NCBI GenBank assembly: GCA_946887045.1
Contig: CAMPKC010000082.1
Coordinates: 1-11,596, forward strand
Source of the DNA: an uncultured Sphingobacteriaceae bacterium
GTDB lineage: Bacteria > Bacteroidota > Bacteroidia > Sphingobacteriales > Sphingobacteriaceae
Direction: 5' to 3'
Length of the DNA stretch: 11,596 bases
The notes below the pieces were generated by a model. The model was not told the DNA's origin. It ran no database searches and saw only the letters and a program-made list of their open reading frames with translations. The translations under genes and the position numbers were made by a program. This document shows positions 7,026 to 11,596 of the stretch, one piece after another. Each line of letters opens with the position of its first letter. Positions within the stretch are counted from its first letter, which is position 1.

Positions 7026-8323
7026 GGTTCTGCCGGCTTTAACGGAGGTATCCTCGCTGGTGTTTCGGCTCCTGCAACAATACTTCTTGAGCTTAGAGCG
7101 ATAGCCTTTATGGTGGCTGTAATATTGTCAACGTTTAGCGTTTCAAATTCATCATCCACCGTATGGTAATATTCATCCTTATCGATTTGGACAGTTGAAA
7201 TTGTATGAGCCGGTACGCCTTGTGCTGCAAGGGTAGCATTGTCGCTTCGATAAAATAATTGCTGCTCGGTGTAAGGGTCAGCATAAAAGGTGAATCCCGT
7301 TCCTTTAAGATTCCTCTGCAGAATTTCTCCGAAGTCCGAACGATCAAATCCTGTAATAAAAGCAGAGTTCTTTCCGAATTTGGATTCTTTTCCGATCATT
7401 TCAATATTAAACATAGCCGTTATTTCTTCCGGGTTCAGTTTTTCTGAAAAATGTTCAGATCCTAACATGCCCGACTCCTCGCCGGTAAAGGCAACAAATA
7501 TTAGTGTACGGGCATTGTTGTTCAATTTTTTATAGTAGCGGGCCAATGATATCACAGCTGTAATTCCTGAAGCATCATCATCTGCCCCGTTGGCTATAGA
7601 ATCTCCTTCAACCTCGTCAATAATTCCTAAATGATCGTAATGCCCGGAAAATATTACAAATTCATTTGGCTTTGACTTACCGGGAATGATGCCTGCAATA
7701 TTATAAAGTGGTGCTTTTAAAATCTGATTGCTGAAATTTATCTGGTAAGATGAGGGGTTTTCTGTTCCAATGATGAAAACTGCGGCAGTTTTATCATTCG
7801 CTTCGTCTAAAACTCTGTCTCCCATGAAAAAATTACGGACCCGATTAAAGGCGTCTAAAAACTGCTTGTCTACAAATACAACTACCGGTTTGTCAAGTCG
7901 CATTATTTCGCGGTAGCGCGACATAAAAGTTTCGCCCGGCTTGATATATTGTGTTTCCACTCCACTTTCGTTTGTCCAGTTTATACCCGCTTTATCGGTA
8001 ACCACCATCACCTGGTTTTCATCTAAAATATCTCCGTTTACGGTAACACTTAGCGTGGCCGGTTTAATGCTTAGTTTTGAAAATTCTTGTCTGAAGTCAT
8101 TCGAACCTTTAAGAGGCTGCAAACCTATTTGTCTGAATTCGTCTTCAATAAAGCTTGCGGCCTTCTCAATCCCCGGTGTAAAAACTTCTCTTCCCTGCAG
8201 GTCATCTGCAGAAAGCCGTCGGATTAGTCTCTCAACCTCAGTGTTTTTTATAAGATTTTCGGGTTTTTGTACGGCACAGGAAGCAAGGAAAAGAGTGATG
8301 TATAATAGAAAAACGTTTTTCAT
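7022..8323 (-). CDS. M28-family metallopeptidase, lipoprotein
   Basis: This 433-residue zinc aminopeptidase-like protein has a lipoprotein signal: hydrophobic residues 4-13, then lipobox LASC with C16 as the lipidated cysteine, so it should sit in the envelope. The M28 catalytic domain covers about 205-415. Expected zinc and catalytic residues are H228 and D230 in GHYDHLG, D249 in GADDDASG (bridging aspartate), E282 (general base) and E283 in GEESGMLGS, E308 in FNIEMIG, and H387 in YYHTVDDE. Position 308 is Asp in many relatives; Glu is a conservative change and should still bind metal. Residues about 85-205 form a PA-like insertion before the peptidase fold, common in this family. A proline-rich C-terminus ends the protein. 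It likely degrades peptides taken up or released at the outer membrane. The gene ends convergent to the GNAT gene and lies 81 bp downstream of the DUF4407 gene. Confidence 0.92.
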   Translation of the reverse strand: MKNVFLLYITLFLASCAVQKPENLIKNTEVERLIRRLSADDLQGREVFTPGIEKAASFIEDEFRQIGLQPLKGSNDFRQEFSKLSIKPATLSVTVNGDILDENQVMVVTDKAGINWTNESGVETQYIKPGETFMSRYREIMRLDKPVVVFVDKQFLDAFNRVRNFFMGDRVLDEANDKTAAVFIIGTENPSSYQINFSNQILKAPLYNIAGIIPGKSKPNEFVIFSGHYDHLGIIDEVEGDSIANGADDDASGITAVISLARYYKKLNNNARTLIFVAFTGEESGMLGSEHFSEKLNPEEITAMFNIEMIGKESKFGKNSAFITGFDRSDFGEILQRNLKGTGFTFYADPYTEQQLFYRSDNATLAAQGVPAHTISTVQIDKDEYYHTVDDEFETLNVDNITATIKAIALSSRSIVAGAETPARIPPLKPAEP

Positions 8324-8404
8324 CGATGTTTAAAATGCAATCTTACAAATATGGCTCCGTACAGAAATATTAAGATTAAACCGATCTTGGTCAAGGGTAT
8401 CCTG

Positions 8405-9523
8405 CTAATCCCATGGGTAATTCTCTAACTCCCGCGAAGATTTTCCGGTTATAATCTGCTTCTGTTTATGTATCTCAGTCTCCACTTTAGTATCCTGGAT
8501 GCCATCAGTTACTGCAATGTCGTATTCTTTATTTTTATAAGAACCATGTACTGCGGACTGCTCCACGTTTTGCAGCGCAATATCATATGGTCCGATCGGG
8601 CTCATCAGTTTTACGAAAACCGGCAAACATTCGAACAGAATAAACAACATGCTAATAAAGGAAATTGCCAGATACGTGCCCAAATCTCTGCTGCCATCTG
8701 TATTGAAGCTGAGTTGCCCTAATGCCCAGTTACGGTCGGCAAAGCCGGCTACGTTCGATAAACTATCTAACTGTTTGGCACTAAACATCCGATCGCTGGT
8801 TATGCCCTCAAGGTCTTTCCTTTTTAATATATAATTCTCAAAAGAGGCCATTTCTCCCCGCACGGTTTCCAGTCGCTGTGCCTTCTGATTAAGCACCGCT
8901 TCTTTTTGCTTTGCATAAGTTCCGTAGCCTACTTTACCCGAAGTCTGGTTGCTTTTATCGCCAAATATTTCCTGGTTCAGAACGTATCTCGATAGGGTGA
9001 TGTCTCTTTCGAGTGAGTCTTTTTCGGCTTTTAAATCAACGATTTTATTCAGTTCTGTGACATATTTGTTGTTAAATGTATTGTTGAGGGTGTCAATTTT
9101 TGACCGCTGGCCGTTGAGGTAGCTTGTTTTTAGCTTTTCGCGAATTTCCTTATCGAAAATTTTCAGCTCTAAAGGTCGCGATATTACGATACCAATCATA
9201 ATTGCCAGCAAAATACGGGGAGTAGCCTGCAGGATCTGCTGATTAGTGGTTCCGGTTTTGGTTATGCTCGAAACGATGTACCGGTCCATGTTAAAGATGG
9301 CAAGCCCCCAGATTAGCCCGAAGAAAATTGCAAAAAGAATTGCGGCGGTAGTTCCTGCAAAGACAAAATACATTGCATAGCCACCAGATAGGGTGGCGAA
9401 TAGAGCAGTGAAAAATATAGTTGCACCTATTCCCACATATTTGTTCTGTTCTGTAGGAAATCTTTTTAAGGTATCAACATGTGCTCCGGAACAAAACCAG
9501 AAAAAGTCAGTAATTTTCTTCAT
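8405..9523 (-). CDS. DUF4407-family four-helix membrane protein
   Basis: This 372-residue protein matches the DUF4407 family by its conserved segments: FFWFCSGAHVDTL near the start, FNMDRYIVSS (77-86), ISRPLELKIF (114-123) and ECLPVFVKLMSPIGPYD (298-314). It has four hydrophobic helices (about 29-55, 57-78, 102-119 and 283-306). Between helices 3 and 4 is a long charged, heptad-like region (about 130-240) that is probably coiled coil and extracytoplasmic, with both termini in the cytoplasm. The C-terminal tail (315-372) is hydrophilic. The function of the family is unknown. It starts at ATG 9523, after a 140-bp divergent spacer shared with the rhodanese gene. The M28 gene follows 81 bp downstream in the same direction, but co-transcription is uncertain. 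Confidence 0.88.
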   Translation of the reverse strand: MKKITDFFWFCSGAHVDTLKRFPTEQNKYVGIGATIFFTALFATLSGGYAMYFVFAGTTAAILFAIFFGLIWGLAIFNMDRYIVSSITKTGTTNQQILQATPRILLAIMIGIVISRPLELKIFDKEIREKLKTSYLNGQRSKIDTLNNTFNNKYVTELNKIVDLKAEKDSLERDITLSRYVLNQEIFGDKSNQTSGKVGYGTYAKQKEAVLNQKAQRLETVRGEMASFENYILKRKDLEGITSDRMFSAKQLDSLSNVAGFADRNWALGQLSFNTDGSRDLGTYLAISFISMLFILFECLPVFVKLMSPIGPYDIALQNVEQSAVHGSYKNKEYDIAVTDGIQDTKVETEIHKQKQIITGKSSRELENYPWD

Positions 9524-9638
9524 TAAACTGAGAGAATAATATTTTATAAAACGACCTGTGGTGCAAGTTGTTACAAATAAACTAAAATTTAATATCCGGG
9601 TGTAAAGATAACATCTAAAGCAAATACTGGATTAGTGC

Positions 9639-9646
9639 TATCTTTG
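9639..9646 (+). promoter_or_regulatory. TAnnTTTG -7 element upstream of the rhodanese gene
   Basis: TATCTTTG is an exact match to the Bacteroidota -7 consensus TAnnTTTG and lies 17 bases before the rhodanese ATG, inside the divergent spacer 9524-9663. A clear -33 TTG element is not visible, so the call rests on the -7 match and its position. Confidence 0.45.
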
Positions 9647-9663
9647 TTTAAAAATTCTGCGAA

Positions 9664-9978
9664 ATGGAAGAAATAACTGTAGAGGAATTAAAAAGAAAAA
9701 TTGATAATGGTGAGGATTTTCAGCTGATTGACGTTAGAGAAACCTTTGAGTATGAAGTGTCAAATCTGGGCGGTTTAAATATTCCATTATCAGGAATAAT
9801 GATCGAATCGGAAAAGATTGAGACAGACAAACCTGTAATTGTGCACTGCCGCAGTGGCAAGCGTAGTGCGGCTGCGATTATGCAGCTCCAAACTTTAGGT
9901 TTTGATAACCTGTATAATCTTGAAGGTGGTATCCTGGCCTGGAAAGAGAAATACGATCCTTCTATGCCCGTTTATTAA
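9664..9978 (+). CDS. Single-domain rhodanese (sulfurtransferase)
   Basis: This 104-residue protein is one rhodanese domain, similar to GlpE and PspE proteins but without a signal peptide, so it is cytoplasmic. It should carry sulfur as a persulfide on C62. The active loop CRSGKRS (62-68) follows the strand PVIVH, and the other family marks are LIDVRE (21-26), the NIPLSG segment and NLEGGILAWKE (85-95) at the end. The length is normal for single-domain forms. It starts at ATG 9664, downstream of a good -7 element, and its stop is one base before the start of a small membrane protein gene, so the two are probably translated together. The sulfur donor and acceptor are not known. Confidence 0.92.
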   Translation: MEEITVEELKRKIDNGEDFQLIDVRETFEYEVSNLGGLNIPLSGIMIESEKIETDKPVIVHCRSGKRSAAAIMQLQTLGFDNLYNLEGGILAWKEKYDPSMPVY

Positions 9979-9979
9979 G

Positions 9980-10180
9980 ATGTTTAAAAAAGTACTTTTA
10001 AATGTGTTTTATAACATAGCCATTTTTACAATGGTTATGTGTTTCATCTGGGGGATCAATCAGGAACGTTACAGCATAGTTATTGTCGCGGTATTTGCCG
10101 CGGCTTTATTTGTGTTTTTTAAAGTGCGCCTGCTGAAGGAAGTTAAGCGGGAAATAAAGAAGAATAAGGGTCAAATGTAG
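9980..10180 (+). CDS. Small two-helix membrane protein, DUF6358-like
   Basis: This 66-residue protein has two hydrophobic helices (about 5-25 and 31-48) joined by a short loop (INQERY), and a basic tail (KVRLLKEVKREIKKNK) that should stay in the cytoplasm. I chose ATG at 9980 because it lies one base after the rhodanese stop and gives a compact membrane protein; the same frame stays open upstream, but that would overlap the rhodanese gene by 77 bases. It resembles small Pedobacter proteins named DUF6358, from memory only. The function is unknown. Its stop is 5 bases from the end of the convergent anti-sigma gene. Confidence 0.75.
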   Translation: MFKKVLLNVFYNIAIFTMVMCFIWGINQERYSIVIVAVFAAALFVFFKVRLLKEVKREIKKNKGQM

Positions 10181-10185
10181 AAGTA

Positions 10186-11004
10186 TCAAATCGATCCCAT
10201 CAACATCATTTGCTCCATAGTCGGAGTCACACTTCCACCCTTGGGTTCTAACGTTACTGCGAATGCCTGCGCTGCTTTTATAGATTTCATTTTTACCATT
10301 CCCGCTGTATCGGTTTTGGCGTCAAAAACACCAAGATCCACCGGCTTACCGTCAACCAGCGCCCAAAGTTGATACTGATGTTCTGCATCGTTCGCAGGCA
10401 TTTTGAGAGAAGCTAAGTCAATCATAACTTCTTCTTTTTCAGCGCTAAAAGCTACCATCATGCTCGCCGAAGGAGCATTTTGGGTTCCTTTGAGGTTTAC
10501 AAGTTTGTATTGTTCAGGATTGTGAAATATTTTTAGTGATTGCCTTGCCTCATCAAGTTGACCCTCAACATAATTCACCCGACTAGAAAACTTCTGATTT
10601 GATTCGCGAAGAACAGCTATTTGATTATTTGATTCTCTAAGCTGACTGCTCAGATTAATAATGGCAATTAAGCTTATTAGCAATAAGGCGATTGAAGCGG
10701 CGAATGCATATTTAAAGAAGTCCGTTTTATTTCCTGAATTTGCAATAGGAACCACGGGAGTATCTTTTTCTTCATCGGCTATTTCCAGCCTGTCTAAAAT
10801 TTTTGATCGGAGGTGCTCAGGTGCTTCTTCGGCATGTGCTTCCGAATATTTTTGTAATGATTTTTCAATTTCAACAAGTTCCTCCCTCAGTGCAGGGTGT
10901 TTTTCAAGCATTAATTCAACCTCATGCCTTTCAGTGACTGTTAAGTCGCCAAGGACGTAAAGCTCCAAAACTCCGCTTTCAATATATGTCTTTAAATCTT
11001 CCAA
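10186..11004 (-). CDS. RskA-like anti-sigma factor, zinc-less, membrane-bound
   Basis: This 272-residue protein has the layout of an RskA-type anti-sigma factor. Residues 1-75 form a helical sigma-binding domain (LELYVLGDLTVTERHEVELML... PEHLRSKILDRL). It contains no cysteine, so it lacks the HxxxCxxC zinc motif of ZAS domains. One membrane helix (about 97-118) is followed by a coiled coil (120-160) and a periplasmic RskA C-terminal domain (about 165-270), with YQLWALVDGKPVDLGVF and FAVTLEPKGGS. It should hold the ECF sigma factor encoded one base upstream at the membrane until a signal releases it. The start is TTG at 11004-11002; no ATG or GTG lies between the sigma stop and the start of the conserved region. 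The 1-bp spacing suggests translational coupling, and no ribosome binding site is seen. Confidence 0.88.
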   Translation of the reverse strand: MEDLKTYIESGVLELYVLGDLTVTERHEVELMLEKHPALREELVEIEKSLQKYSEAHAEEAPEHLRSKILDRLEIADEEKDTPVVPIANSGNKTDFFKYAFAASIALLLISLIAIINLSSQLRESNNQIAVLRESNQKFSSRVNYVEGQLDEARQSLKIFHNPEQYKLVNLKGTQNAPSASMMVAFSAEKEEVMIDLASLKMPANDAEHQYQLWALVDGKPVDLGVFDAKTDTAGMVKMKSIKAAQAFAVTLEPKGGSVTPTMEQMMLMGSI

Positions 11005-11005
11005 T

Positions 11006-11557
11006 TTAATTGAATAATTTTCTTAAACTGATAATCGCTAACCTCAGTCTTGTTTTTACTGTGCCAAGAGGTATCCCTAATTCTTCTGAAGCCTCAACAT
11101 GCGTATACCCTTTAAAATAAATTAGGTCTAAGACTGCTTTTGCTTCGGGCCTCAGATTATTTACCATGTCCCTTACGCCAAGAACTTCGGGGTTTAACGT
11201 TGTGTTCCGCTGTTCATCAATGCTAATTACGGAGTTTTCGATATCTTGGTTCTTGCTATTATTTCTGAAGTCTTTTGACCTCAATTTATCAATCGCCAGG
11301 TTACGGGCAAGATTCACCATCCATGTAAAGAGTCGTCCTTTTGTTTCATCATACGAATCAACAGAGTTCCATATTTTGACAAAAGTGTCTTGCAGTAAAT
11401 CTTCAGCAAGTTCATGATCCTGGACAACTCTTACGATAACGCCAAATAAAGATGCTGAGTACATATCATACAATGCCTCAGATCCAATTTTTTGTTTCTG
11501 CCGCATCGCTTTTATTAGCTCGGCTTCAGGAAGTGATGTTTTCGTTTTTCTGCTCAA
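11006..11557 (-). CDS. ECF (sigma-70 family) RNA polymerase sigma factor
   Basis: This 183-residue protein is an extracytoplasmic-function sigma factor that directs RNA polymerase to its own promoters. Region 2 spans about 28-95: ALYDMYSASLFGVI, AEDLLQDTFVKIW (core binding) and GRLFTWMVNLARNLAIDKLRSK (-10 recognition). Region 4 (about 130-182) holds the helix-turn-helix YTHVEASEELGIPLGTVKTRLRLAI, for -35 recognition. The start is uncertain: the first start codon in frame is TTG at 11557, preceded by GGAAAG 9 bases upstream, but the frame is open to the right edge of the window, so a start outside it cannot be excluded. MSRKTKTSLPEAELI looks like a normal N-terminus for this group. The anti-sigma gene follows after one base, which strongly suggests a sigma/anti-sigma pair. 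Autoregulation is common in such pairs, but the promoter lies outside the window. Confidence 0.93.
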   Translation of the reverse strand: MSRKTKTSLPEAELIKAMRQKQKIGSEALYDMYSASLFGVIVRVVQDHELAEDLLQDTFVKIWNSVDSYDETKGRLFTWMVNLARNLAIDKLRSKDFRNNSKNQDIENSVISIDEQRNTTLNPEVLGVRDMVNNLRPEAKAVLDLIYFKGYTHVEASEELGIPLGTVKTRLRLAIISLRKLFN

Positions 11558-11596
11558 AATCTTAATCTTTCCAATAATACTGAATGGTTTATATAC

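Noticed and set aside
8372..8388. Inverted repeat AAGAT-N7-ATCTT after the DUF4407 gene as a terminator
   Set aside because: Only a 5-bp, AT-rich stem with no U-run after it.
9902..9979. Upstream extension of the small membrane protein to 9902
   Set aside because: It would overlap the rhodanese gene and add residues unlike a membrane-protein start; ATG at 9980 fits better.

Overview
The window looks like chromosomal DNA of a Bacteroidota bacterium, most probably Sphingobacteriaceae (Pedobacter-like). The pointers are a PafA-type alkaline phosphatase, a DUF4407 membrane protein, an ECF sigma factor ending in the region 4 motif typical of that family, a zinc-less RskA-like anti-sigma factor, a small two-helix membrane protein resembling Pedobacter DUF6358, and TAnnTTTG-type -7 promoter elements. 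The assignment is from recognised protein style, not from a database search. Coding density is high; the longest stretch without a gene is 248 bp. There are no rRNA or tRNA genes, insertion sequences or CRISPR arrays that I can see.

Layout. (1) Positions 1-3385, minus strand: an FHA-domain protein, then two tandem Hanks-type Ser/Thr protein kinases that are about 83% identical over their catalytic domains by hand count. The downstream kinase runs off the left edge of the window. (2) Positions 3634-7025, plus strand: an exported PafA-like phosphatase, a ThiE-like thiamine phosphate synthase, a degenerate thiamine-pyrophosphokinase-like protein and a GNAT acetyltransferase, with gaps of 30, 21 and 8 bp. 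(3) Positions 7022-9523, minus strand: an M28 metallopeptidase lipoprotein, whose end overlaps the GNAT gene by 4 bp, and a DUF4407 four-helix membrane protein. (4) Positions 9664-10180, plus strand: a single-domain rhodanese and a 66-residue membrane protein one base downstream. (5) Positions 10186-11557, minus strand: an ECF sigma factor followed one base later by its probable anti-sigma factor; both appear to start with TTG.

How the parts may work together. The FHA protein and the kinases form a likely phospho-signalling module: FHA domains bind phosphothreonine, and both kinases keep the ATP-binding, catalytic and metal-binding residues. The kinase whose C-terminus is visible has one membrane helix and a short charged outer segment rather than a recognisable ligand-binding domain. 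The sigma/anti-sigma pair is a second, separate signalling unit. The ThiE-like and TPK-like genes suggest thiamine metabolism, although the TPK-like protein has lost the family's signature acidic motif. The remaining genes are common accessory or housekeeping functions with no clear link to each other. The best candidate for something under-described is the FHA plus duplicated-kinase module; the degenerate TPK-like protein comes second. Nothing here proves a new system.
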